From assembly GCF_000269965.1 (NCBI RefSeq), contig NC_017219.1, forward strand, positions 558,001 to 622,000: a stretch of 64,000 nt of DNA, read 5' to 3'. The DNA comes from Bifidobacterium longum subsp. infantis ATCC 15697 = JCM 1222 = DSM 20088. Lineage in GTDB: Bacteria > Actinomycetota > Actinomycetes > Actinomycetales > Bifidobacteriaceae. The stretch's first letter is position 1. Each line of letters starts with the position of its first letter. The translations under genes and the position numbers were made by a program. Shown piece by piece: positions 1 through 8,462 of the stretch. The notes under the pieces were generated by a model that searched no databases, was not told the DNA's origin, and was given only the letters and a program-made list of their open reading frames with translations.

Positions 1-1
1 T

Positions 2-713
2 CAATCTGATTATCATCCATATGCCTTTCGCATGAACATCATTGCCATTGCCCGCAATGCTACCATGCAAGCCGAAGAGAGCGAATGTTTCATTATCGCA
101 GATGACATACACTACAGCGGGTTTGCGATGCGGGGAATTGTGCGGACTGCAGGTTGGGGATATCGATCTTATGTCGAGAACGCTGCGCGTCCGGCATTCC
201 GTCAACCGAGGCCGAACAGATCGTGGTCGCGTGCGAATCGCCGATACCAAGACGCGTTCCAGCATACGCAGTGTGCCCATTCCGGACGGGCTCATCCCCG
301 TGATTGGTGATCATCTGCGTCAGCACTGTGACTGGACTGATCCCGATGCCATGGTGTTCCCGCCAAGACGGGTGAAGATTATGAGTCAAACAACGCTGGA
401 AGGTCAGTTCCGCAAAGCCAGAGAAAAAGCGGGAAGACCTGATCTAACCTTTAAATCGTTGCGTGCCAGCCATGCGACACTGCTGATGCTCAGGGGCGGC
501 ACGTTGCGTGAAGTTATGGACGAGCTGGGGCACTCCAGCGAGAAGGTCGCCATCAAGCACTACCAGCGCATCGTCGATCAGCACCGGAGTCAAGTTGTCA
601 ACCAACTCGTAGATGAATTCATACATAGCCAGTATGAGTCAACTATAGATGACAAAAAACTAGTAAACAGAATGAGAAGAAAACCAAAGTGCAATAATAC
701 AGACACTCGATAG
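2..713 (+). pseudogene. Tyrosine recombinase (integrase), C-terminal part, frameshifted and cut by window edge
   Basis: This is the catalytic domain of a tyrosine recombinase. The frame ending at 713 carries GLRCGELCGLQ (first catalytic Arg), LRASHATLLM and LGHSSEKVAIKHYQ (GH box and Tyr nucleophile region). It aligns well with the intact recombinase at 11621-12886, sharing VRHSVNRG, KIMSQTTLE and GGTLREVM. Upstream of about position 50 the matching sequence moves into another frame: frame 2 reads HPYAFRMNIIAIA, while frame 3 has a stop at 33-35. A frameshift near 40-60 is therefore likely, so I call it a pseudogene. The 5' end lies outside the window. It ends in a longer, AT-rich tail than its relative, and the ATP-grasp operon begins 16 nt after its stop. 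Confidence 0.75.
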
Positions 714-729
714 AGGTGAGGTGAGAAGA

Positions 730-1401
730 ATGAGTTATGATTGGGTCGATGCGAAAATTATAGCTGTATCAGATTGTGATTCCTCTCATGTTGCTATTGA
801 TATTGAAGTAAAAGAACCAATATGCTTCTCCAATACGAATATTCCATATGATATTTATTATCTAATTCCTGATCCAATACACAAAGATAGATTTATTCAA
901 CGAACATATACAGCATTACTAGAAAACAATAATAACAGAATAATTCATACTATTATATATAGGCATAGGAATTTCGGTAAGGCATATCACTGGCTGAACG
1001 ATCTTGCGATGAACCAACATGTAAGCATAAAGTTGGGACGCCCTTCTATTAAAGCAGAAACGCTGAATGCTGGTTCATTAGTATTTTTAGGCGATGATAC
1101 ATCAGTTTACGCGATAAAGAAAATCGTAGAATATGCAAGCAGAAAACATAACTGTACTGTATTCGTCGAGACCATAGAAAACATAGATTATTCTATAGGA
1201 TTCAAAACGTCAAAATATTTTTCAATCCAAAGAGAATCAGAAGGAGTGCTTTCCTTGATAAAAGGGAAGAAAGATTTGTTTTCAGGTGATGTCGCCGTGT
1301 GGGCTGCAAACGAGGTGGCGACAATAGTGAAAATAAGAAAATATTTATCAGAAAAAGAAATATTTTGTGCTGAATTGCATGGATATTGGAGTCAAAAATA
1401 G
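730..1401 (+). CDS. Siderophore-interacting-protein (SIP) family FAD/NAD(P)H oxidoreductase
   Basis: The 223-residue product resembles the SIP/ViuB flavin reductase family. It has RTYT (residues about 55-60, the R-x-Y-T FAD site), a FGKAYHWLND segment where the family has its Gly-x-Ala-x-x-Trp stretch, LVFLGDDTSVYAI (family LxGDETALPAI) and a C-terminal VWAANEVATIVKIRKYL...GYWSQK that matches the family ending in GYWRRG. Family members reduce ferric siderophores with NAD(P)H. No siderophore or iron-uptake gene is nearby, so here it may instead feed electrons to the flavodoxin at 5581 or reduce a pathway intermediate (inference). The ATG at 730 is preferred over an in-frame GTG at 721 because a GAGGTGAG ribosome site lies just upstream. 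First gene of the operon. Confidence 0.7.
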   Translation: MSYDWVDAKIIAVSDCDSSHVAIDIEVKEPICFSNTNIPYDIYYLIPDPIHKDRFIQRTYTALLENNNNRIIHTIIYRHRNFGKAYHWLNDLAMNQHVSIKLGRPSIKAETLNAGSLVFLGDDTSVYAIKKIVEYASRKHNCTVFVETIENIDYSIGFKTSKYFSIQRESEGVLSLIKGKKDLFSGDVAVWAANEVATIVKIRKYLSEKEIFCAELHGYWSQK

Positions 1402-1414
1402 TCAAAGGATAATT

Positions 1415-2599
1415 ATGCTTTTCTCAAAAAGAATTTTAAAATTAAGTGAATCGCCGACTTTGCAATTGAATAATAAGATAAATGGCCTATTGCAAAAAGG
1501 AGAGGATGTAATTAACCTAACCGTAGGCGAGCCAGATTATGTCGAGCCTATTGAATCTAGTTATTCTGCAATAAAAGCAATTTGTGATCATTTCACTCAT
1601 TATACTAATTCTTCTGGCATTATTTCTTTGAGAGAAAGTATATGCGCTAAACTCCTTAAAGAGAATAATCTTGCATATACTCCTGATCAAATTGTAGTTT
1701 CTGCGGGTGGAAAGCAAGCACTTTTCAATGCTTTTTTTGTTTTGCTGAATGGTGGAGAAGAAGTATTAATTCCTACTCCAGCTTGGCCTACTTACAAGCA
1801 ACAAGTTTTATTGTGCGGAGGAACACCTGTATTAATTCCGTTAGATGAATCCTCTGAATTTAAATTGACGAAGGAGACTCTTAAAGCTTTCATTACGCCT
1901 AGAAGTAAAATTCTAGTCCTCAATTCTCCGAGTAATCCAACAGGAGCGACATATTCTGAAGAAGAGTTGGATGATCTTGTCTCAATCGTAGAAGAGAACG
2001 GACTATATGTTATTAGCGATGAGATATATGAGAGATTGGTATATTCGGGAACATACTCGTCTCCGGTCGGCATAAATGATTATATGAAAAAACATTCAGT
2101 TTTAGTTAATGGTTTTTCAAAAGCATTTGGAATGACGGGATGGCGTATTGGATATACTGCTGCACCTCTTGATATTTCGATAAAAATTGCAGCGTTTCAA
2201 AGTCAAACAACGGCAAGCATTTCTTCGATTTCTCAAGTGGCAGCAAAATACGCAATTAATAATTTTGATAAAGAACACTTAATTGAGCTTAAAGAAAAAA
2301 GAAATTATTTGATTCATCAATTGGCTGATACTCCGTTAAAGATAGATGTAGAACCCGGAGGTGCGTTTTATTTATTCCCCAGAGTCGATTCCGTCTTAGG
2401 GAACAGTATATATGGAGAATCCATTGATTCGGTTGAAGCTTTATGCGCTTCTTTGTTGGAGAGAGAACATGTCGCAATAACGCCGGGATCTTTTTTTGAT
2501 GCTCCAAACAATGTCCGCATTTCTTATGCAAAATCAATGCAGGAAATTTGCGATGCGGCACAGCGGATAAAAAAATATTTCAAGGAGGGCATGAAATGA
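1415..2599 (+). CDS. PLP-dependent class I/II aminotransferase
   Basis: A 394-residue fold-type I aminotransferase of the aspartate aminotransferase group. Visible motifs are NLTVGEPDY near the N-terminus, NSPSNPTGATYSEEEL, ISDEIYERLVY and GFSKAFGMTGWRIGY, where the Lys of SKAF would carry pyridoxal phosphate. The C-terminal GGAFYLFP and VAITPGSFF segments are typical as well. It probably makes or consumes an amino-acid building block for the ATP-grasp ligases downstream (inference from the operon). The ATG at 1415 is chosen because AAAGG lies 5' of it and the N-terminus then starts like the family; the open frame itself extends back to 1367 into the preceding gene. Its stop overlaps the start of the next gene. 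Confidence 0.85.
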   Translation: MLFSKRILKLSESPTLQLNNKINGLLQKGEDVINLTVGEPDYVEPIESSYSAIKAICDHFTHYTNSSGIISLRESICAKLLKENNLAYTPDQIVVSAGGKQALFNAFFVLLNGGEEVLIPTPAWPTYKQQVLLCGGTPVLIPLDESSEFKLTKETLKAFITPRSKILVLNSPSNPTGATYSEEELDDLVSIVEENGLYVISDEIYERLVYSGTYSSPVGINDYMKKHSVLVNGFSKAFGMTGWRIGYTAAPLDISIKIAAFQSQTTASISSISQVAAKYAINNFDKEHLIELKEKRNYLIHQLADTPLKIDVEPGGAFYLFPRVDSVLGNSIYGESIDSVEALCASLLEREHVAITPGSFFDAPNNVRISYAKSMQEICDAAQRIKKYFKEGMK

Positions 2600-4290
2600 T
2601 TAATTTAAAAGATTATAAATGGGTAGTTTCTGAGAGTAGCAAAAAAGCGCAGAGAATGACCATGGCAGGCGATGCGCTGAGATGTGTTCTTACCTTGAAT
2701 AATAGACTAGAAATTACTTCTGCAATGGAGACGCTAACCGATAAAGAAAAGAATATTCTTCGTTTTTTGGATCATAGTTTTTCATGCGACAGTGATGAAG
2801 TGACGCTCTACGCATATTACAGATTTAATCGTCTGCAGATTTCTGATACACGTATCGATGAATCCGATTTGTGTCGTTTTGTGATTTCTTTTCAAGTGCC
2901 CAGAAATATTTGGACTAATTATCAAGAAAAAGATGCGAATGAGTTTTCTGCTGAAATTACAAGATGTATGAAGCTGATATCGAGCAGTACTATTGATTTA
3001 AGACAAAAAAATGCAAGAATTGGGTATTATTTAAGCCATATGGCTCCTGTGATTTATTATGTAGGAGATCATGTGTATTCAAATTTTGATTATTTGAATA
3101 ATTTAACTAGTAATAGAACAAATTTCAAGAAAAACAATCTATTTGAATACTGGGATTCAGAAGATCATAGGTCTTGGGACAAAGAAGACCTGATTTTTAT
3201 CTGTTTTCTGGATTATCTTCTTGAATCTGGAATTCAAACAAGATGTGAAGAGTTCAATGCTAAGCAAATTTCTTTAAAAATATTAGAGAAATACTTTGAT
3301 ATTAAGCATGATGAATATCTTTCTGAAGGAATCGTTAGCAGCGATTACAATTATGAATCTTCGCTGGAATCTAAAGCGCAATCTTTGAAGAAAGAATTTG
3401 CGCTAGCTTGCGATGGAAGAACTGTGTATAGGTATATCAATGGTTTGTCTCTTCAGAAAGAAGAAAGATATCTTGATGATGAATCTTTAAGAGCAGAACT
3501 TCCTGAATATAGTTCTATTAATCAAATGCTCAAGAATTCTTTTAATCTTGATTTCTATTTTGAATATGAGTATGAAAATTCTCTAATGAAATATTACTCA
3601 GCAAATGGGAAAGATTGTGAAAGCGCATTTCTTTCACTTCTTAAGGCAATATTGAAATGCGTTTCAAATGATACAAAATCAGACCTCGCTTTTTCGAGAT
3701 TCTTCTGTGATATAGGGCTTTTGATTCGTCTAACGAAGGAACAAAAATATCAAGAGATATGTGATTTGAATCCTCGTCACTACTATTGCTATGTGCTTCC
3801 TGGCGATAATATGGTGCGAAAAATGCCCTCCGTGATAACGGCTAACGTTGCCATGGCCGTCACAACGCGGATGCTCTATAACGGTTGGCATTATATGCCA
3901 GCAAATTTTTTGTCGAGTCAAAGCGTCGATAACAGCAAGCGGGAATATTACTTTTCTGCTGTTCTGCCCGACGTTGCTAAGCTTGATAAATATCATCATG
4001 TTGGCCATGTTAAGTCTGAAGTTAACAATACGATACGTATACCTGGCGAACTTTGGATTAATGGCCGCGAGTTTAAATCTTTGATGGATCTGAGATTAAT
4101 GCGTCAAGGTGATGAAGAATACACAATCTCAGATTTGAAAAAAGCTCTTAAAGCATTTAAATATGTCCAAATTGCTGAGCAAAAATTGATCGATTATATT
4201 TCTGATCTAAATAATTATGATTTTTCGCTTACGCAGATGACTAAGAAAACCTATATCAATCTTATCCAATTAATGAAAAAGGAGAATTAA
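2596..4290 (+). CDS. Uncharacterised 564-residue protein in ATP-grasp operon
   Basis: I do not recognise this family. The 564-residue protein is soluble-looking, without signal peptide or convincing membrane segments, rich in Asp, Glu, Lys and Tyr, with a Cys/His/Tyr-containing patch RHYYCYVLPGDNM around residues 395-410 and a charged C-terminus. AGGAGG 8 nt before the ATG at 2596 fixes the start, and the ATG overlaps the aminotransferase stop; its own stop overlaps the ATG of the first ATP-grasp gene at 4290. Such coupling argues that it is an enzyme or scaffold of the same pathway. No nucleotide-binding P-loop, radical-SAM CxxxCxxC or ATP-grasp signature is seen. Its AT-rich composition matches its neighbours. 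Confidence 0.75.
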   Translation: MINLKDYKWVVSESSKKAQRMTMAGDALRCVLTLNNRLEITSAMETLTDKEKNILRFLDHSFSCDSDEVTLYAYYRFNRLQISDTRIDESDLCRFVISFQVPRNIWTNYQEKDANEFSAEITRCMKLISSSTIDLRQKNARIGYYLSHMAPVIYYVGDHVYSNFDYLNNLTSNRTNFKKNNLFEYWDSEDHRSWDKEDLIFICFLDYLLESGIQTRCEEFNAKQISLKILEKYFDIKHDEYLSEGIVSSDYNYESSLESKAQSLKKEFALACDGRTVYRYINGLSLQKEERYLDDESLRAELPEYSSINQMLKNSFNLDFYFEYEYENSLMKYYSANGKDCESAFLSLLKAILKCVSNDTKSDLAFSRFFCDIGLLIRLTKEQKYQEICDLNPRHYYCYVLPGDNMVRKMPSVITANVAMAVTTRMLYNGWHYMPANFLSSQSVDNSKREYYFSAVLPDVAKLDKYHHVGHVKSEVNNTIRIPGELWINGREFKSLMDLRLMRQGDEEYTISDLKKALKAFKYVQIAEQKLIDYISDLNNYDFSLTQMTKKTYINLIQLMKKEN

Positions 4291-5579
4291 TGAAAAAGCG
4301 AGTTCTTTTTATCAATGTTAGGTCGCACATGGTTGAACGGATGGAACCGTTGTTCGCCGCGAAAAATCTAAATGTCGATCCTGTACTTTTATGTGATAAA
4401 GATCCTGAAATAGATGATAGATACGTAAATCCTGATAATGTGTTCATTGCTGATACATATGATATGGATAAAGCATTAGAAATAGTAAAAGAAATTCATC
4501 AAAAGAATCCTGTTTCCGGTGTGTTGACTTGGGCTGACAAGGATGTAGAACTTGTTTCAAGGATTGCTGCAGCCTTGGGACTTCCAGGCCCATCGATAGA
4601 GGCTAGTAAAAATGCTAGAAATAAGTATTTGATGCGTAGTGCAATTGCTCTGAAGCATCCAGAATTGTGCCCACGGTTTAAAAGTGTGCGTAGTTTGGAG
4701 GAACTTCAAACTGCAGTTGATGAAATTGGTGTGCCTGGTGTTTTGAAGCCAGTAGGTGCTTCTGGAAGCAAATCGATTATAAAAATTTTCGATAATCATG
4801 ATTTGTATTCAGCTTATCATGAGGTAGTCAAAGAAACTCGTATAGATCGTGATCCCGTATATAATTATTTCCCCGATCAATATATTTACGAGGAGCTCAT
4901 GGATGGCGACGAAATCTCCATTGAAGGATTCGTATCGACGTTTGACAATAATATCATTATTGCTGGTATGACGGATAAATTTGTAACGGACAAATATTCT
5001 ACAGAGTATAAAGAATTTGAACCATCACAAAAAAATCCAGAATATTTGAGGGTATATCGAGAGCAAATTACTAAGGCAATACGAGCTTTGGGCATTTCGC
5101 AATGCTCTTTTCACGCCGAATGCAAGGTTAATGGACCACAATTAAAGGTTATCGAAATAGCTGCGCGTCCTGGTGGAGAGTTTATTACAACTCATCTTGT
5201 ACCTCTTGCATCAGGTACTTCTTTTGTTGAACAGAATATTAAAAATGCTTTAGGACTACCCATTGATACGCAAATTGAATTTGCTCAATGGTCACAGTCT
5301 CCAAAATGCATTGCCGGACATCTTGATTTTATGTCGAACCAGGAAGGTATTGTCACACATATTGGTGGATTGCAACGTATATATGAAGATCCTAATGTAG
5401 TTAACTTCCTTCCACTTAAAGAGGAGGGCGATAGCATTGTACTTCCTCCTGATGATTTTAGCTCGTTATATACAGCAACAATGGTTGTAAAAGGAACAAG
5501 TATTGAGGATATAGAAAAATCTTTTGATTTAATTCAACAGAGATTTGAAATATCTATTTCTAAGGAAGCGATTAAATAA
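4290..5579 (+). CDS. ATP-grasp ligase 1 (L-amino acid ligase-like)
   Basis: A 429-residue member of the carboxylate-amine ATP-grasp ligases, closest in look to L-amino acid ligases of the BacD type. The N-terminal Rossmann-like half begins KRVLFINVRSHMVERM; the ATP-grasp half has GVLKPVGASGSKSI (about residue 152-167, ATP Lys and flexible loop), YIYEELMDGDEISIEG and AECKV...KVIEIAARPGGEF, giving the metal-binding Glu and the R-P-G loop. These enzymes make an acyl-phosphate from a carboxylate and ATP and couple it to an amine, usually forming dipeptides. The ATG overlaps the preceding stop (TAATGA). Substrates cannot be read from the sequence. Confidence 0.85.
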   Translation: MKKRVLFINVRSHMVERMEPLFAAKNLNVDPVLLCDKDPEIDDRYVNPDNVFIADTYDMDKALEIVKEIHQKNPVSGVLTWADKDVELVSRIAAALGLPGPSIEASKNARNKYLMRSAIALKHPELCPRFKSVRSLEELQTAVDEIGVPGVLKPVGASGSKSIIKIFDNHDLYSAYHEVVKETRIDRDPVYNYFPDQYIYEELMDGDEISIEGFVSTFDNNIIIAGMTDKFVTDKYSTEYKEFEPSQKNPEYLRVYREQITKAIRALGISQCSFHAECKVNGPQLKVIEIAARPGGEFITTHLVPLASGTSFVEQNIKNALGLPIDTQIEFAQWSQSPKCIAGHLDFMSNQEGIVTHIGGLQRIYEDPNVVNFLPLKEEGDSIVLPPDDFSSLYTATMVVKGTSIEDIEKSFDLIQQRFEISISKEAIK

Positions 5580-5580
5580 A

Positions 5581-6045
5581 ATGCGAGTTCTCATTATGTT
5601 TACCAGTATGACTGGCAATGATGAAGCTATTGCAGATATTCTATTTCGAATATTTAATGACAATTGCGTACAAGCAGATGTTAGCCGAATAGAAGATACT
5701 GATTATGCTTGTATTACTAATTATGATGTCCTAGTAGTTGTTTCATATACATATGAAGATGGCGAAGTGCCGCGACCTGCTTATGACTTCTATGAATGGT
5801 TGGAACATGAAAAACTTTCTTCATTGACTTTTGGTGTATGTGGTTCAGGAGATACATTTTATGAGGATTTCTGTACCGCAGTCGATAATTTCGACTCAAG
5901 GCTAGAGAATACCGGAGCCATACGAGGAGCCGACCCCGTAAAAGTTGAGTTGTACCCAGAAGCTGAAGACGAGCAGAGATTGGGTAATTTTGTTTTGTCG
6001 ATTTTAAACACAAAAAAAGGACATGATGAAAATCAAAATGTTTAA
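5581..6045 (+). CDS. Flavodoxin
   Basis: A 154-residue flavodoxin-like protein. The FMN phosphate loop TSMTGNDEAIA lies at residues 7-17, a VVVSYTYEDGEVPR segment corresponds to the 60s loop, and TFGVCGSGDTFYEDFCTAVD to the 90s loop. Flavodoxins are one-electron carriers. In this operon a possible reductase is the SIP-type protein at 730, and the electron acceptor may be the unknown 564-residue enzyme or another redox step (inference). The ATG at 5581 follows the preceding stop at once and has AAGGAAG 5' of it; an upstream in-frame start at 5545 would overlap the ligase gene. The stop overlaps the next gene by about 20 nt. Confidence 0.85.
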   Translation: MRVLIMFTSMTGNDEAIADILFRIFNDNCVQADVSRIEDTDYACITNYDVLVVVSYTYEDGEVPRPAYDFYEWLEHEKLSSLTFGVCGSGDTFYEDFCTAVDNFDSRLENTGAIRGADPVKVELYPEAEDEQRLGNFVLSILNTKKGHDENQNV

Positions 6046-7252
6046 AGGCAATAAATCTGTCATATTATTTATATTTGGAACATTTATTTCAAATATAGGT
6101 AATGGAATGTTCTCGCTAATCGTGGGGCAGATGCTATATGCTGCTACAGGATCTGTCGGAGCTTTTGGCCTGATACTGATTATTCAGAATTTATCATCGC
6201 TTTTGTTGAATATAATAGCGGGATATGTCGCTGATTTGATTGATGCAAAGAAAGTCTCTGTTTACATTAATCTAATTCAAGGTGTGATTCTTTTAGGAGG
6301 TGTATTTTCATGTTTAATGTTCGCAAAAAATATTGTAATAATACTTATGTTAATAAATACTATATTAAGTATCTGCAGCCCCTTTTTCAGAGCTGCTAAC
6401 TTTAAGTTGATCCCTGAAGTTGAACGCCATAATATAACTCTGCTTTCATTTAATGGAATTCGGAGTTCGGCAAACCAAAGTGGACAGCTAATTGGTGTTG
6501 CGCTTGCGGCACCTTTGCTTTTGACAAACAATCCAGTTTATGCTTTAGGAATTAATTCTGGCTGTTTTCTCATAACTAGTTTTATGATGAACAGAATTAT
6601 TTTAGTGAGAAGTTCTGATTCTATCAATACAACAAACGATAAAAATGTGTTGAGATCGATGTATCTTGCGTGGTTTTCCATGATAAAAAATATTTTGGAA
6701 AACAAAAAACTTACATTACTGATCGTTTTCTCTATTTTTGATTATATATCGGTTAGCTTTGTAAATCTTATCGAACCAAAGTTTGCAACTGAAGTATTGG
6801 CGAATAGTGCTTACATATCGATATTGGATGGAGGCTTTGCCCTGGGGGCGATCTCTTCATTTCTATTAGTGGAGAGAGTATTAAACCGATGGTCCTTCAG
6901 CGGGGTCGCTCCGCTGTTGATGCTCCTTCAAGCAATATGTTATTGCATCCTAGGTTCTTTCCCATCCCCATTTTTTTCGTCTTTAGTAATGTTTCTAATC
7001 GGTTTGATTAATGGATCAAGTATTGCTGTTTTTCAGACGGAATTGCAAAAGACTGCAGAAAACACGGTGCATGGAAAACTATCAAGTTTGCGAGATATTT
7101 TTGTTGCATTTTCAACTTTAGTATTTATACCTATATTTACACATATAGTTGATAACAGCATATTCGTTGGCATTGATGTATTTGTTGGTGTATTGGCCAT
7201 TATGTCATTGCTTTTATATTTTTCTCGTTTTGCCGGTGCTAATAAGGATTGA
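6026..7252 (+). CDS. Major facilitator superfamily transporter, likely product exporter
   Basis: A 408-residue polytopic membrane protein with about 12 hydrophobic segments, starting FGTFISNIGNGMFSLIVG and containing GYVADLIDAKKVS, the MFS loop 2-3 region with a D-x-x-x-x-K/R pattern. This is the look of the drug-efflux MFS branch. In a biosynthetic operon the probable job is export of the product or self-protection (inference). Two ATGs lie in tandem at 6023 and 6026; the AAAGG at 6016-6020 is better spaced for 6026. The reading frame begins within the flavodoxin gene, so the two are translationally coupled. Confidence 0.85.
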   Translation: MKIKMFKGNKSVILFIFGTFISNIGNGMFSLIVGQMLYAATGSVGAFGLILIIQNLSSLLLNIIAGYVADLIDAKKVSVYINLIQGVILLGGVFSCLMFAKNIVIILMLINTILSICSPFFRAANFKLIPEVERHNITLLSFNGIRSSANQSGQLIGVALAAPLLLTNNPVYALGINSGCFLITSFMMNRIILVRSSDSINTTNDKNVLRSMYLAWFSMIKNILENKKLTLLIVFSIFDYISVSFVNLIEPKFATEVLANSAYISILDGGFALGAISSFLLVERVLNRWSFSGVAPLLMLLQAICYCILGSFPSPFFSSLVMFLIGLINGSSIAVFQTELQKTAENTVHGKLSSLRDIFVAFSTLVFIPIFTHIVDNSIFVGIDVFVGVLAIMSLLLYFSRFAGANKD

Positions 7253-7257
7253 AGATC

Positions 7258-8460
7258 ATGATGAATTTTTTAATGATTGGAGAAAGCGCTGTTATAGCAA
7301 AATGCATTTCTGAATCAGATCCTGATTCTGTTATATATATTCTGCATCAAAAAGACAGTGTGGATAATACCGTAATTGATATTTCAAATGATATACATTT
7401 CTTCCAATATGGGAATAGAGAAGAATTGGATTCTATCATTTGCTTATTGGTGCAAACTGTAAAATTTGATGCAGTTATTCCGTGTTTTGAAAATTCAGTT
7501 GAGGATGCAAACTATTGTGCGAAGAAACTATGCGTGCCGCGTATTGGCGATATCGGCGCACATATTTTTAGAAATAAACTTGAGCTAAGGAATTTTTGTA
7601 AGAAATATGATATTCCTCAGCCTGATTACATATTTGCGTCAAGTAGAGTAGATGTAAAAAAGTTTTATGCAAATCGTCAGCAATCATCAGTAGTGATCAA
7701 GCCTAGAACACTTTCTGCTAGCGAAGGTGTTGTACGTATTAATCAGGCATCAGAGATCGATGAGAAGTGGGAATTCTGCGAGTCTATAGCAAGTCTACAT
7801 AATGAGAAGGATGGTCTACTCGTTGAAGAATTTATCCCTGGTGCCGAGTATTCCTGTGAATATATTGTAGATGATAAACAAATAGTTTTTCGAAATATAA
7901 CAAAGAAATTCAAATACGAAAATGGTTTTTTTGTTGAATCTGGACATCAAGTTCCAGGAATAATTAGTGAAAAAGCAAAGGTGAATATATATCATTTTAT
8001 GGATCTGCTTGTAAAAAAGGCAAAGATAGAAACTGCTGCATTACATGCTGAATGGATTATCTCTTCTGATGACAATCCTTTTTTGGTTGAATGTGCGGGT
8101 CGACGTCCTGGTGACAGGATTGTAGATCTCATATCCATAAGCTATGAAATGAATTTTTTATGGATGTATTGCATGCTATTATGCGGTTTGCATCCTGTTT
8201 TTCCTTCAATAAGTTCACGCTTTTCTCAACAGAATTACTTCGATTTTCAACCGGGCATTGTTACTGGTTTCAGTCATCCTGAAGCATTAAAAGGATTCCA
8301 ACATGAATTAACCTGTTCAATAGGTGACTATTTAAGTGAAATATCTGATAGCAGCAAACGACGAGGTTATATCATAATTGATGATATAGATTATTTTTCG
8401 CTTGAACGTCAGATGAATTGTGTACTTAGTTTATTTCATATAAACACATCTAAGGAGTGA
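7258..8460 (+). CDS. ATP-grasp ligase 2
   Basis: A 400-residue ATP-grasp protein, different in sequence from the ligases at 4290 and 8463. Motifs are SVVIKPRTLSASEGVVRI (ATP Lys and loop, about residues 145-162), LLVEEFIPGAEYSCEYIV, and ALHAEWIISSDDNPFLVECA followed by GRRPGDRIVDL, where Glu/Asn metal ligands and the R-P-G turn are expected. It would activate a carboxylate as an acyl-phosphate and ligate it to an amine. AAGGA ends 9 nt before the ATG at 7258; an in-frame TTG at 7249 overlaps the MFS gene and is less likely. It lies 5 nt after the exporter stop and is followed almost directly by ligase 3. Confidence 0.8.
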   Translation: MMNFLMIGESAVIAKCISESDPDSVIYILHQKDSVDNTVIDISNDIHFFQYGNREELDSIICLLVQTVKFDAVIPCFENSVEDANYCAKKLCVPRIGDIGAHIFRNKLELRNFCKKYDIPQPDYIFASSRVDVKKFYANRQQSSVVIKPRTLSASEGVVRINQASEIDEKWEFCESIASLHNEKDGLLVEEFIPGAEYSCEYIVDDKQIVFRNITKKFKYENGFFVESGHQVPGIISEKAKVNIYHFMDLLVKKAKIETAALHAEWIISSDDNPFLVECAGRRPGDRIVDLISISYEMNFLWMYCMLLCGLHPVFPSISSRFSQQNYFDFQPGIVTGFSHPEALKGFQHELTCSIGDYLSEISDSSKRRGYIIIDDIDYFSLERQMNCVLSLFHINTSKE

Positions 8461-8462
8461 AC

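Noticed and set aside
730..1401. Siderophore pathway as the role of the whole operon
   Set aside because: Only the reductase family points to iron; there is no IucA/IucC-type synthetase, NRPS or iron uptake ABC system among the neighbours.
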